Assembly (NCBI GenBank): GCA_004010275.1
Contig: RBWT01000024.1
Coordinates: 1-57,369, forward strand
Direction of reading: 5' to 3'
Length of the DNA: 57,369 nucleotides
Source: Streptomyces huasconensis
Lineage (GTDB): Bacteria; Actinomycetota; Actinomycetes; Streptomycetales; Streptomycetaceae
Part shown: positions 1-9,862 of the stretch, piece after piece
Layout: every line of letters begins with the position of its first letter
Position numbering within the stretch: the stretch's first letter is position 1
Notes under the pieces: model-generated
Databases searched by the model: none
Told to the model about the DNA's origin: nothing
The model's input: only the letters and a program-made list of their open reading frames with translations
Made by a program: the position numbers and the translations under genes

Positions 1-14
1 GGGGCTCTGGGGCT

Positions 15-175
15 CTCGGGCTCTGGCCCGCGGACGTGGGTCTTCGGGCCCGGGCGCGCTCGTCGCGCTCTCGGACCCCGGCCCGCACACACCTGCTCTC
101 GGACCCCGGCCCGCACACGTCGGCCCTCCGACCCCGGCCCGCACACGTCGGCCCTCGGGTTCCGGCCCCCGACAG
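15..175. repeat. 28-bp tandem repeat, about 5-6 degenerate units
   Basis: The unit CTCGGACCCCGGCCCGCACAC begins at 70, 98 and 126 with exact 28-bp spacing. A fourth diverged unit starts at 154, and weaker ones lie near 15 and 42. The array fills the stretch between the window edge and the LysR stop codon. It has no open frame with recognisable protein character. It is probably intergenic repeat DNA. Confidence 0.75.
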
Positions 176-226
176 ACCCAGCTACCGCCACGGGTGCGGT
201 TCAGCCCCACGTTCAGCCATGAGCCC

Positions 227-1130
227 TCACGCCGCCGCGGCATCCCCGAGCGCCGCCAAAACCGGGCGGATCAGGGGGTGGCCCTCCGCCCCGCAGCGCA
301 CCGCCGCGAACACCCGGCGCGTGGGGGCCGGGCCCTCCACCGGCCGCACCACCGCGCCCGACGCGTCCGTGCCGCGCAGCGCCGAGCGCGGCACGAGGGC
401 GACGCCCGCGCCGGCCGAGGCGAGCGCCACCACGGCACGGAAGTCGTCCGACCAGTGCTCGAGGACGGGCTGGAACCCCGCCTGCTCGCAGGCGAGGACG
501 ACCACGTCGTGGCACGGGTTGCCGGCGAAGGGGCCGATCCAGGCGTCCTTGGCCAGCTCGGCCAGCGGGACCCGGTCGGCCTCGGCGAGCCGGTGGCCGA
601 GCGGGAGCACCGCGTCGAAGGGCTCCGCGTAGAGGGGGACGCGGGTCAGCCGGGGGTCGTCCGCGCCCGGCGCCCCGCGGTACTCCACGGCGACCGCGAC
701 ATCGACCTGCCGGTCCAGCACCATCGGGAGGCTGGCGTCGCCCTCCGCGTCCTGTACGCGCACCCTGATGCCGGGCGCGGTGTCGGCGAGGCGGGCCAGG
801 GCCGGGCCGACGACCAGGCCGATGCCGGTGGCGAAGGAGGCGACGGTGACCGTCCCCGCCTCACCGGAGCTGTACGCGGCCAGCTCGGCCTCGGCCCGCT
901 CCAGCTGGGCGAGTACCGCGTTGGTGTGCGTGAGCAGGATCTCCCCGGCCGCCGTCAGGCGTACGCCGCGCGCCGAGCGGTCGACCAGGCGGTGGCCTGT
1001 CTCCTGCTCCAGGGCGGTGAGCTGCTGGGACACCGCGGACGGGGTGAGGTACAGCGCGGCCGCAGGCGGCCGTGACCGTGCGGTGGTCGGCCACCGCACG
1101 GAGGATGTGCAGCCGCCGCGCTTCGATCAT
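227..1130 (-). CDS. LysR-family transcriptional regulator (one frameshift)
   Basis: This is a DNA-binding regulator of about 300 aa, normal length for the family. The start is the ATG at 1128-1130 (MIEARRLHILRAVADH), the typical opening of the LysR winged helix. The recognition helix follows in another frame (LTPSAVSQQLTALEQETG), then the effector-binding domain (VASFATGIGLVVGPALARLA, later DVAVAVEY and GAGVALVPRSAL). The two frames meet near 1060-1070, in a GC-rich run coding for the alanine-rich helix 2, so a single-base error or a real frameshift separates them. It is divergent from the phosphotransferase at 1324, the usual arrangement for a LysR target, but the ligand is unknown. Confidence 0.8.
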
Positions 1131-1323
1131 GCTGCCGATTCTCCCAAACCGTGGGCCTGCGCCGCGCCACCGGTCCCGCCGGGCTTCCGGCGCCGCCGAG
1201 GTAATCCGGTCGACAGGTGGCCGGGCCGCACGCTGTGATGGTTCCGACCGTCTGCGCGCGCCGCCCGAACGTCTGGTGCGCGCGCCGCCCCGTACGGGCG
1301 GGTGACCACCACGAGGAGCCGGG

Positions 1324-2260
1324 TTGACGACCGAAGGAACCCTTGCCCGGAGCGCCGGGGACACCGGGCGCGGTGCCGACCTCCGTCCGCTGATCGACGC
1401 GCCGCTGGCCAGGCGACTGGTCGACGCGCAGTTCCCGGAGTGGGCCGGGCTGCCGCTCGAGCCGGTCGACCCGGCAGGCTCGGACCACGTGATCTACCGC
1501 CTCGGCGACGAGCTGTCCGTCCGGCTGCCCCGGCACTCCGGGGCCATCAGGCAGGCCGAGAAGGAGTTCGCGTGGCTTCCCCGGCTCGCCCCGCAGCTGC
1601 CGCTGGCCGTCCCGCGGCCGGTGCGGGTGGGCGCGCCCGGCTTCGGCTACCCCTGGCCGTGGGCGGTGACCCGCTGGCTGGACGGCGAGGTGGCGACCAC
1701 GCGGATGCTGGGCGACTCACCGAGCGCCGCCGTGCGGCTGGCGGAGTTCCTCACCGCTCTTCAGAGGTGTGCGACCGGTGGCGCGGACAGCACAGGCGCC
1801 CACGAGTCGCTCACCATCAACCGCCTCCCCGACCGCGACCACGACACACGGGCCGCCATCGCCTCGACCGACGGCGGTGTTCGACGGCCCGGCGATGACC
1901 GAGCTGTGGGACGCGGCGCTCACCGCCCGCGCGTGGGACCGTCCACCGGTGTGGTTCCACGGTGACTTCCACACCGGCAATCTGCTGACCGTCGACGGGC
2001 GCTCAGCGCGGTCATCGACTTCGGCGAACTGGGTGTCGGCGATCCGGCCTGCGAGCTGACCATCGCCTTCACGCTGATGTCGGCCGCGAGCCGGGCCGTG
2101 TTCCGGCGCCGCGCTCGGCGTCGACGACGCCACCTGGCTGCGGGGCCGCGGCTGGGCGCTGGCCACCGGTCTCAACGCCTACACCTCGTACGCCGCCACC
2201 GACCCCCCGGGTCGCCCGCGCAGACGACCCCGCCAGATCAACGAGGCGTTGACCGGCTGA
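1324..2260 (+). CDS. Aminoglycoside phosphotransferase (APH)-fold kinase, frameshifted
   Basis: This is a protein-kinase-like small-molecule phosphotransferase of about 300 aa. TTG at 1324 is chosen as start because GAGGAG at 1313-1318 precedes it by 5 nt. Visible in order are the N-lobe (HVIYRLGDELSVRLPRHSG), the catalytic loop HGDFHTGNLL (near 1960) and the metal-binding IDFGELGVGDPA (near 2020). The parts lie in different frames, with breaks near 1875, 2000 and 2115. Near 2205-2235 three extra C residues in C runs cancel out in the frame (TDPPGRPRRRPRQINEALTG, where family members read TDPRVAAQTTRQINEALTG). That pattern points to homopolymer errors, not decay. The substrate is unknown. Many genes of this family in Streptomyces are housekeeping and do not confer resistance. 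Confidence 0.75.
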
Positions 2261-2546
2261 GCCGCGGTGCGGGCGCTTGGCCTCGGGTGCAGTGCGCGCG
2301 GACCCGTGGCGTGGCGGCAGGAGGCCGCGACGACCGCCTCGGCGTGCGGTACCGCGCCGGGCGCGAGGGGCGTGGCCTCCCCGAGGAAGAACGCCGGCGA
2401 ACGCCGAGGCACCCCACACCCCGCACCGGGCACCCGGCACGCGAAAGGCGCCGACGCCCCAGGACACGCGTACGCATCCCGGACGTCGACGCCCCCCGAA
2501 CCCTCCAACCCCCCTGCGCACACCAGGCCGTCAGGCCGTCAGGCCA
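2261..2546. other. Intergenic region without a recognisable gene
   Basis: This 286-bp stretch lies between convergent genes (the kinase and kbl). Open frames exist on both strands but are shadow-like, arginine/proline-rich and without family character. Direct short repeats (GCCGTCAG twice near 2528-2540) are the only structure seen. Confidence 0.4.
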
Positions 2547-3753
2547 TCAGCCCGCGCCCGCCTCCCCCAACTCCGCGCGCGCCGCCACAAAGGCGTCCAC
2601 CGCACGGTTCACGTCCTCCGTGGAGTGCGCCGCGGACAGCTGCACACGGATGCGGGCGGCGCCCTGCGGCACCACCGGGTACGAGAAGCCGATCACGTAC
2701 ACGCCCCGCTCGAGCAGCAGCACGGACCATGCGGCCCGCGACGGCCGCGTCGCCGATCATGACCGGGGCGATGGCGTGGTCGCCGGGCAGGACGTCGAAG
2801 CCCTCCTCGGTCATCCGCGAGCGGAAGAGCGCCGTGTTCGCGGCGAGCCGCTCACGCAGGTCTCCCGCGGACTCCAGGAGGTCGAGGACCTTCAGGGAGG
2901 CCGCCGCGATCACCGGGGCGAGCGTGTTCGAGAAGAGGTACGGGCGCGAGCGCTGGCGCAGCAGGGCGACGATCTCCGCGCGGGCCGCGACGTAGCCGCC
3001 GGAGGCGCCGCCGAGGGCCTTGCCCAGCGTGCCCGTGATGATGTCGACGCGGTCCATGACGCCGTGGAGTTCGGGGGTGCCGCGACCGCCGGGGCCGACG
3101 AAGCCGACGGCGTGCGAGTCGTCGACCATGACCATGGCGTCGTACCGGTCGGCGAGGTCGCAGATCTCCGCGAGCGGGGCGACGTAGCCGTCCATGGAGA
3201 AGACGCCGTCGGTGACGATCAGCCGCCGCCGCGCGTCGGACGCCTCCTTCAACTGCTGCTCCAGGTCCGCGAGATCACGGTTGGCGTAGCGGAAGCGGCG
3301 GGCCTTGGACAGGCGGATGCCGTCGATGATCGAGGCGTGGTTGAGGGCGTCGGAGATCACCGCGTCCTCGGGGCCGAGGAGGGTCTCGAAGACACCGCCG
3401 TTGGCGTCGAAGCAGGAGGAGTAGAGGATCGTGTCCTCCTGGCCGAGGAAGGCGGAGAGCCGCGCCTCCAGCTCCTTGTGCACCTCCTGCGTGCCGCAGA
3501 TGAAGCGGACGGAGGCCATGCCGTAGCCCCAGCGGTCCAGGGCCTCGTGCGCGGCGGCGACGACCTCGGGGTGGTCGGCGAGGCCGAGGTAGTTGTTGGC
3601 GCAGAAGTTGAGGACCTCGCCGGGACGGCCCCCGGAGGTGACGGCGACCGTGGCGGACTGCGGGGTGCCGATGACGCGCTCGGGCTTGTGCAGCCCGGCG
3701 GCGGCGATCTCGTCGAGCGTGGCCTGGAGGTCTTGGCGTACGGAGTCGAACAT
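2547..3753 (-). CDS. kbl: 2-amino-3-ketobutyrate CoA ligase (glycine C-acetyltransferase), one frameshift
   Basis: A PLP-dependent alpha-oxoamine synthase that cleaves 2-amino-3-ketobutyrate with CoA to glycine and acetyl-CoA, the second step of threonine catabolism. Visible are [16 protein letters not shown] near residue 50, the substrate/PLP stretch [18 protein letters not shown], and the PLP-lysine motif [13 protein letters not shown]. The first about 340 residues are intact. At about 2725 the frame shifts, and the expected C-terminus ([20 protein letters not shown]...) continues in another frame to the TGA at 2547. The total of about 400 aa is normal. It lies directly downstream of tdh, 57 bp apart on the same strand. 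Confidence 0.93.
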
Positions 3754-3810
3754 GCGGGGTTCCTTCGGTGGTGAGCCGTTGGTGGGCCGGCGGTGGTGGG
3801 CCGAGGAGGG

Positions 3811-4846
3811 TCAGGAGGTCCAGTCGAGGATGACCTTGCCGCCGCGGCCGCTCGCCGCGTCGTCGAAGGCCGCCTCGAAGTCGCGGTGGCTGTAGCGGCC
3901 CGTGATGACGGGGGCCAGGTCGAGGCCGCCTTCGAGCAGGACGGACATCGCGTACCAGGTCTCGAACATCTCGCGGCCGTAGATGCCCTTGATCGTGATC
4001 ATCGAGGTGACGATCCGCGACCAGTCGACGGGGAACTCCTCGGCCGGCAGGCCGAGCATGGCGATCCTGCCGCCGTGGGTCATGTTGGCGACCATGTCGC
4101 GCATCGCGCGCGGGTTGCCGGACATCTCCAGGCCGACGTCGAAGCCCTCGCGCAGCCCCAGCTCCCGCTGGCCGTCGGCGATCGTCGCGTCCGCCACGTT
4201 CAGGGCGAGGCTGACGCCCACCTTGCGGGCCAGCTCCAGACGCTCCTCGCTGACGTCGGTGATCACGACGTTGCGGGCTCCGGCGTGCCGGGCCACGGCC
4301 GCCGCCATCAGGCCGATCGGTCCGGCGCCGGTGATCAGCACGTCCTCGCCGACCAGCGGGAAGGACAGCGCGGTGTGCACGGCGTTGCCGAACGGGTCGA
4401 AGATCGCAGCCACGTCGAGGTCGACGGGCACGCGGTGCACCCATACGTTGCTCGCGGGCAGCAGCGACGTACTCCGCGAAGGCCCCGTCCCGCCCGACTC
4501 CGAGGCCCACCGTGGCGCGGCACAGGTGGCGGCGCCCGGCCAGGCAGTTGCGGCACTTGCCGCAGACCAGGTGGCCTTCGCCGCTGACCAGGTCGCCGAC
4601 CGTGATGTCCACGACGTCACGGCCGGTCTCCACGACCTCGCCGACGAACTCGTGCCCGACCACCAGCGGCGCGGCGACCGCCTGCTGCGCCCAGCCGTCC
4701 CAGTCCCGGATGTGCAGATCCGTCCCGCAGATCCCGGTGCGGAGCACCTTGATCAGGACGTCTCCGTGGCCGATGACCGGCTCGGGCACGTCCATCAGCC
4801 GGAGTCCCGGCTCTGCCTTCTCCTTGACCAGCGCCTTCAAGGCCAC
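3811..4846 (-). CDS. tdh: L-threonine 3-dehydrogenase, one frameshift
   Basis: A zinc-dependent medium-chain dehydrogenase oxidising L-threonine to 2-amino-3-ketobutyrate, the substrate of the adjacent Kbl. Visible are the catalytic zinc site (TGICGTDLH and [10 protein letters not shown]), the structural zinc four-Cys loop ([15 protein letters not shown]) and the NAD-binding Rossmann loop ([18 protein letters not shown]). The frame breaks near 4465, between FAEYVA and ASNVWVHR, and resumes to the stop at 3811. GTG at 4846 gives [17 protein letters not shown] at 4840 ([12 protein letters not shown]) is better spaced from AGGAG (8 nt) and may be the true start. tdh and kbl form an operon. Confidence 0.93.
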
Positions 4847-4860
4847 GGCTCCTGTCGTAC

Positions 4861-4892
4861 GTCTCGTATGTCGCTGCTTGCTTCGACGAGAC
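4861..4892. repeat. Inverted repeat in the tdh leader
   Basis: GTCTCGT (4861-4867) and ACGAGAC (4886-4892) form perfect 7-bp arms 18 nt apart, just upstream of the tdh start. It could be an RNA hairpin or a loose operator. Its function is not known. Confidence 0.35.
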
Positions 4893-5056
4893 AGGAATCT
4901 CCCCTACCGCGGCGCCCCGGTCCATCGAGGATTTCTTAAGCGCCGCCGCAGGTTTCCTTCAGACCTGAGGGTCAGCGGGTCCGACCGCGTTCGAAATAGG
5001 CGATCAGTTCAGGGCCCGGGCCAAGAACGGCGAGGCGGAGACGTAGGCGGCGACGT

Positions 5057-5069
5057 AGTAATCGCTTAC
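5057..5069. promoter_or_regulatory. LacI-family operator-like site 1
   Basis: AGTAATCGCTTAC contains the near-palindrome GTAAtCGcTTAC and matches the general LacI-family core AANCGNTT. A second copy lies 134 bp downstream, and both precede the polysaccharide lyase. The 445-bp gap 4847-5291 shows no gene. It mainly holds these two sites and the promoter regions of tdh and the lyase. Confidence 0.5.
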
Positions 5070-5190
5070 GCCAGCTGTACTGCCGTGGTTCATGCACCGC
5101 CAAACGCCCCGACCCCTTTGCGGACCCGCCTCCCACCCCGACGCCCCGGGCAGAAAACATAGAAAGACCGCCGACCCCCTTGCGCGCTCT

Positions 5191-5203
5191 AGCAACCGCT
5201 TAC
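5191..5203. promoter_or_regulatory. LacI-family operator-like site 2
   Basis: AGCAACCGCTTAC shares 11 of 13 positions with site 1 (consensus AGYAAYCGCTTAC) and has the same AANCGNTT core. It lies 88 bp before the lyase start codon, a suitable position for repression. Confidence 0.5.
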
Positions 5204-5291
5204 ATGCTGACGCGAAGCGATCGCGCGGCGCCCGACCCCGGCCACCTGTGCCCATCTGTGTCACCCCCCTTCGACACCTCTGGGAGTTCGC

Positions 5292-7766
5292 ATGCCCACG
5301 CCTCTTTCCGGCTCCACCGGGCCCAGCCGTCGCGCACTGCTCACGGCCGGCGCGGCCTCCGCGCCGTGTCGGCGGCGGGCGGCGCGGCGTGGGCCGCCGA
5401 CCGCGAGGACATGGACAACGCCGAGGCCGCGTCCGTCAAGGACGACGCCTACGACACGCTCCTCTCCCGCGCGGCGGCGCAACTGACCGGCGGCGCGTTC
5501 GACCCCGCGGGCCCCGACTTCGCCGCGGCGCTCAAGACGCTCGACACCCAAGCGGCCACCTGGTGGCGGCAGTTGGACCGCTCGGCGGGCAGAACCGCGC
5601 TCTGGCCCGACCTCTCCCCCGTCTCGGACCCCGGCAACTTCGGCCAAAGCTACACCCGGCTGCGCGCCCTCGCCACGGCCTGGGCCACACCCGGCACCTC
5701 GCTCACCGGCCGCGCGGAGATCGCCGGCGCCCTGCTCGAAGCGCTGCGCCTGCTGCACACCTCCGGTTACCACCCGGGCCGCCCGGAGTCCGGAAACTGG
5801 TGGTTCTGGGAGATCGGGGCGCCCCGCGCGCTGATGGACACCTGCGTCCTGCTGCGGGCGCGGATGCCCGCCGAGGACCTGGCCGCGTACACGGCGACGG
5901 TCGCGAGGTTCTGCCCGGACCCGGACCGCCGCACCAACGCCCCGTCGCTCTCGGAGACCGGGGCCAACCGCGCCGACAAGGCCGTGATCGTGGCCTTGCG
6001 CGGCCTGCTCACTCGGGACGCGGTGACGGTGGCGCTCGCCCGCGACGGTCTGTCCGACGTGCGGGACGGCGGCAAGAACAGCCTCTTCCGGTACGTCACT
6101 TCGGGCGACGGCTTCTACGAGGACGGGTCGTTCGTCCAGCACGGCTCCGTCGCGTACACGGGCACGTACGGCAGTGTCCTGCTCGGCAGCACGGCCCAGC
6201 TGATCGCGCTGCTCGCGGACTCGCCCTGGACGGTCACCGACCCGAAGACCTCCGTGCTGTACGACGCGGTGGACCGGACCTTCGCGCCGGTGGTCTTCGA
6301 CGGGCTGATGATGGACGCCGTGCGCGGCCGGGCGATATCCCGGGAGCGGGCGCGGGACCACCACGACGGCGCGGCCACGCTCTCCCACATCCTCCACCTC
6401 GCCTCCGGCGCCCCGGAGGCGTACGCGCGCCGCTGGCGTGCGCTCGCCAAGGGGTGGATACGCCGCAACACGGTCACGCCGTACCCGGGCCTGGTCGGCA
6501 TCCCGGCGCTGGCGCGCGCCAAGGCCGTCCTCGACGACACTTCGGTCCCGGCGGCGGAGCGGCTCACCGGGCACTTCGTCTTCGCCGGCATGGACCGCGT
6601 GGTGCACCGGCGGCCGGGCTGGGCGCTGACGCTGTCGCTCTCCTCGCTGCGGATCGCCGCGTACGAGGCGGGCAACGGCGAGAACCTGCACGGCTGGTAC
6701 ACCGGCGACGGCATGACGTACCTGTACGACGGCGACGACCTCGGGCAGTACGGCGACGGCTTCTGGGCCACCGTGGACCCGTACCGCCTGCCGGGCACGA
6801 CCGTGGACACCCGTGCGCGCGCCGACATCGGCTCCGGCGCCGGCACGGGGACGTACCGCCCGAAGAACGCGGTGGCGGGCGGCGCGGTCCTGGCCGGCCG
6901 CCACGGCGCGGCCGCCATGGAACTCCTCGCCGACGGCAGTTCCCTGCGCGCCCACAAGGCGTGGTTCTGCCTGGACAGACGAGGTCGTCGCGCTCGCGCT
7001 CTCATCAGCGCGCACGACGCCGGACCGTCGAGACGGTCGTCGCCAACCGGAACCTGCACGTCGGCGGGCCCGCGCGGACACTGACCGTGGACGGGCGCCG
7101 ACAACCGGGGCACGACGGTGGTCGGCGCGGCTCGACGCGGCACGGTGGGCGCACCTGCACGGTACCGGCGGCTACGTCTTCCCCGACCACCCCGGCCGGG
7201 CGGGCGGCCTCGGCCTGCGCGCCCTGCGCTCCTGCGCGAGGAGCGCACCGGCCGCTGGCGGGACATCAACACCGGGGGCGGACACGGGGTGGCAGCGTCA
7301 CGCCGGTCCGCCGCCGCTACGTGACGCTGTGGCTGGACCACGGCGTCTCGCCGGACGCGGCCTCGTACGCCTATGTCCTGCTGCCCGGCGCCAGCGCGTC
7401 CGCGACCGCGGCGTGGGCGCGGGCCCGGCCCGTGCGGATCGTGGCCAACGACGCCACCGCCCAGGCCGTCGAGGAGCCCCGGTCCGGGCTGCTCGCCGCG
7501 CACTTCTGGCGGTCCGGCACCGTGGCGGGGGCTGACGGCCTCGGGGCCGTGCACCGTCCTGGTGCGGCGGGGGCAGGGGGGTGCGGCGGTGGCCGTGGCC
7601 GACCCGGGCCGCACGGGGGGAGACGGTCAGCGTCGAACTGCCCTTCCGGGTACGGGGTGTTCGGCGGGCGGATGACACGGTGACCGTCGGCGGTGGGCGG
7701 CGTGGCGTGGTGAGCGTCCGGGTCGGTGGATCTCGGGGGCGGACGCATACGGTGGAGGTCGTGTGA
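5292..7766 (+). CDS. Secreted polysaccharide lyase family 8 (hyaluronate/chondroitin/xanthan lyase type), multiply frameshifted
   Basis: An extracellular lyase that cleaves uronate-containing polysaccharides by beta-elimination. The ATG at 5292 follows a GGAG and opens a Tat signal (SRRALLTAG). The alpha/alpha-toroid catalytic domain is visible: NWWFWEIGAPRALMDT, NAPSLSETGANRADK (catalytic Asn region), DGSFVQHGSVAYTGTYG (catalytic His and Tyr), DAVRGRAISRE (Arg), then NGENLHGWYTGDGMTYLY in the beta-sandwich domain. About 540 residues are in one frame (5360-6970). The signal peptide is in another frame. At least five breaks follow 6975 before the end (RTHTVEVV) at 7766. Full length would be about 820 aa, slightly long for the family. 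Clustered breaks could be sequencing error or real decay. The exact substrate cannot be read from sequence. Confidence 0.85.
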
Positions 7767-7826
7767 GTCTCGCGCCGCCGTGGCCCGGGGCTCCATGCCC
7801 CGGGCCACGGCATCAAGGCATCGGTC

Positions 7827-9128
7827 TCACCGCAGGTCCGGCTCGCTCTCCTGGGCGGGTTCCTTGGGTGCCGGGTGCTGGTCCGGCTCGTCGGCCCGGG
7901 CGGCGGCACGCAGCGCCGCTTCGACGCGGCGGTTGCTGGTCATGGACGCCGTGACGGCCGTCATCGCCAGGAGGAGGCCGGCGGCGGCATAGAGCGGGGT
8001 GCGGATGTCGTAGGCGGTGGCCAGCCAGCCGCCGACGAAGGCCCCGAAGGGGGCGGCGCACATGGCCAGCATGCGGGAGGTGGAGGCGACCCGGCCCATG
8101 AGGCGGGCCGGGACGATCGCCTGCCGGAGGGAGGGTCCGAGCACCATCGTGGCGCCCATGCCGGCCCCGCAGACGGCGAGCGCCAGCCCGGCCACGTACG
8201 GGTTCGGGGCAGCGGCGAGGCCCAGGATGGCGAGCCCTTCGTGGCGGCCGTGCAGGTCAGCGCGGTGCCGGTGCCGTGCGTCGGCCGAGGCCGGAGGCGA
8301 TGGCGGCGCCGAGCAGGCCGCCGGTGGCCTCCGCCGTGAGGAGCAGGCCGAAGCCGTAGGTGTCGATGCCCAGGCGCTCGTGCGCGAAGAGGGCGAGGAC
8401 GGTCTCCACGGCGAGGAAGGCGATGTTCCCGACCGCCGGGCGGAGCGCGAGCCCGAGCAGCAGCCCGGACCCTGAAGACGTACGACGCCCCGGCCCGCGC
8501 CTGCCGGAGCAGCGACTCGCGGGCCTCCGGCACGGGCGGGGGGATGGCGGGCAGCGTCCGTACGAGCAGTGCGGAGAGCAGGAACGACACCGCGTCGGCG
8601 AGCAGCGGCACCCCGGCCCGCCCGAGCGCGAGCAGCGCACCTGCCCGCGGGCGGCCCCGCGAAGCCGGACATGGCGGTCTGGGTGCCGCGCAGGCGGGAG
8701 TTGGCGCGCTCCAGGAGTGCGGGGTCGCGGCCGAGGAGATCCGGCAGATAGGCCGTGGCGGCCGTGTCGAAGAAGAGTCCGCCGAGGCCGAGCAGGAAGG
8801 CGACGGCCGCGAGCAGCGGAATGCTCAGGACATCCAGTAAGGCCGCTGCCGCCGGTATCACGAGCAGCACCGCACGTGCCGCGTCCACCACCCACATGGT
8901 GCGGCGCCGGTCCCAGCGGTCCACCAGCGCACCGCCGAGCACCCCGAAGAGCAGCCACGGCAGCGTCCCGGCGGCCGTGACGACGGCGAGCGCCATCGGG
9001 TCCCGCGTCAACGCCAGCGCGAGCAGCGGCAGCGCGGCATGCGAGACCCCGTCGCCGAGGGAGGAAACCGTCTGCGCGGTCCACAGCCGTCCGAACCCGG
9101 TCGGCAACTTCTGCTTGGTCAAGGTCAC
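7827..9128 (-). CDS. MFS transporter (macrolide-efflux-like), frameshifted
   Basis: A membrane efflux protein of about 430 aa with 12 predicted helices. N-terminal helices read FGRLWTAQTVSSLGDGVSHAALP with the loop-2 motif GALVDRWDRRRTM. The middle (PLLADAVSFLLSALLVRTLP and NIAFLAVETVLALFAHERLG) and the C-terminal helices (LALAVCGAGMGATMVLGPSLRQAIV) lie in alternating frames with breaks near 8650, 8480 and 8275. The first and last parts are in the same frame, so the net shift is zero. The GTG start overlaps the stop of the upstream regulator (GTGA, 9125-9128), which means translational coupling. The substrate is unknown. Confidence 0.82.
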   Translation of the reverse strand: MTLTKQKLPTGFGRLWTAQTVSSLGDGVSHAALPLLALALTRDPMALAVVTAAGTLPWLLFGVLGGALVDRWDRRRTMWVVDAARAVLLVIPAAAALLDVLSIPLLAAVAFLLGLGGLFFDTAATAYLPDLLGRDPALLERANSRLRGTQTAMSGFAGPPAGRCAARARAGRGAAARRRGVVPALRTARTDAARHPPARAGGPRVAAPAGAGRGVVRLQGPGCCSGSRSARRSGTSPSSPWRPSSPSSRTSAWASTPTASACSSRRRPPAACSAPPSPPASADARHRHRADLHGRHEGLAILGLAAAPNPYVAGLALAVCGAGMGATMVLGPSLRQAIVPARLMGRVASTSRMLAMCAAPFGAFVGGWLATAYDIRTPLYAAAGLLLAMTAVTASMTSNRRVEAALRAAARADEPDQHPAPKEPAQESEPDLR

Positions 9129-9664
9129 TTGGCGCCGCCCGAGGCCTGGTCGCGCGGTGCCGGGTGGAACAGCGCGAAGACGAGCGACGCGTCCGGCAGC
9201 GACGGATCGGACAGCTTGCGGTACTCGTCCGCCAGCGCCTGCAGCCGCGCCCCCAGCTCCGCGAACTGCTCATCGGTGAGCCGCAGATGCGCCATCCGCA
9301 CGTGCCGTTCGCCGTCCGCCGACGACGCCTCCAGGTCCGCCACCGCGTGCCGCATCAGCACATCCGGCCCTCCCTCGCCCGGATCGGGCAGCACGACCGA
9401 CCGCGCGGCCATCGCGTAGTACCGCTCGGTGACGCCCCGCACCTTGCGCGTGCGCACCACCTTCACCAGGCCGGCCCGTTCCAGCAGCCGCACGTGATAG
9501 CTGGAACTTCCTTTCGCGAGGCCGACCCGCTCGGCGATCTGTGTGATGGTCGCCGGCTCGAAGCGGAGCGCGGCCATGATCCGGTGGCGCGTGAGGTTGG
9601 AGACGGCGCGCAGCTGTTCATCCGTGGTGACGTGAAACGTCTCGGGGAGATCGTCGGTAGGCAT
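9125..9664 (-). CDS. ArsR-like winged-helix transcriptional regulator
   Basis: An intact 179-aa regulator. An N-terminal winged helix-turn-helix (LTRHRIMAALRFEPATITQIAERVGLAKGS then SYHVRLLERAGLV) is followed by a helical C-terminal region. The ATG at 9664 has no Shine-Dalgarno sequence, and a 26-bp palindrome starts only 5 bp upstream, so the mRNA may be leaderless and the gene autorepressed. It is coupled to the MFS gene by a 4-bp overlap, suggesting the transporter is its target. The signal sensed is unknown. No ArsR-type cysteine metal site is visible. Confidence 0.88.
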   Translation of the reverse strand: MPTDDLPETFHVTTDEQLRAVSNLTRHRIMAALRFEPATITQIAERVGLAKGSSSYHVRLLERAGLVKVVRTRKVRGVTERYYAMAARSVVLPDPGEGGPDVLMRHAVADLEASSADGERHVRMAHLRLTDEQFAELGARLQALADEYRKLSDPSLPDASLVFALFHPAPRDQASGGAK

Positions 9665-9669
9665 GCGCC

Positions 9670-9695
9670 CAATGGTCAACGTTCCTTGACCATTG
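9670..9695. promoter_or_regulatory. Palindromic operator of the ArsR-like regulator
   Basis: CAATGGTCAA (9670-9679) and TTGACCATTG (9686-9695) are perfect 10-bp arms with a 6-bp spacer, 5 bp from the regulator's start codon. The position fits autoregulation of the regulator/MFS operon. It may also touch the divergent DUF2264 gene about 170 bp away. Confidence 0.75.
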
Positions 9696-9862
9696 GGCAA
9701 GGGGATTTCCGCGCGGATCTTCAGAACCCGCTGCCCGGCACCTGAGAGCTGCCGCCAAGGCGCCCGTCTGACATGCTCCCTGGCCGTGACGACCACGCGG
9801 TGTCCCGGCCCGGTGTCCGGGCCGGGGTGCACCTCATCCACCGCCCCCGGCCCAGGAGTTGA

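Noticed and set aside
227..1130. Calling frameshifted genes pseudogenes
   Set aside because: Breaks are in G/C runs, often compensating and spread over conserved genes, so sequence error is more likely.
1324..2260. Antibiotic-resistance aminoglycoside kinase
   Set aside because: Only the fold and motifs are visible. Many Streptomyces genes of this family are not resistance genes, so I name only the fold.
2077..3774. Long plus-strand open frame of 565 codons over kbl
   Set aside because: It is the antisense shadow of kbl: valine/aspartate/arginine-rich with no family character, while the minus strand matches Kbl.
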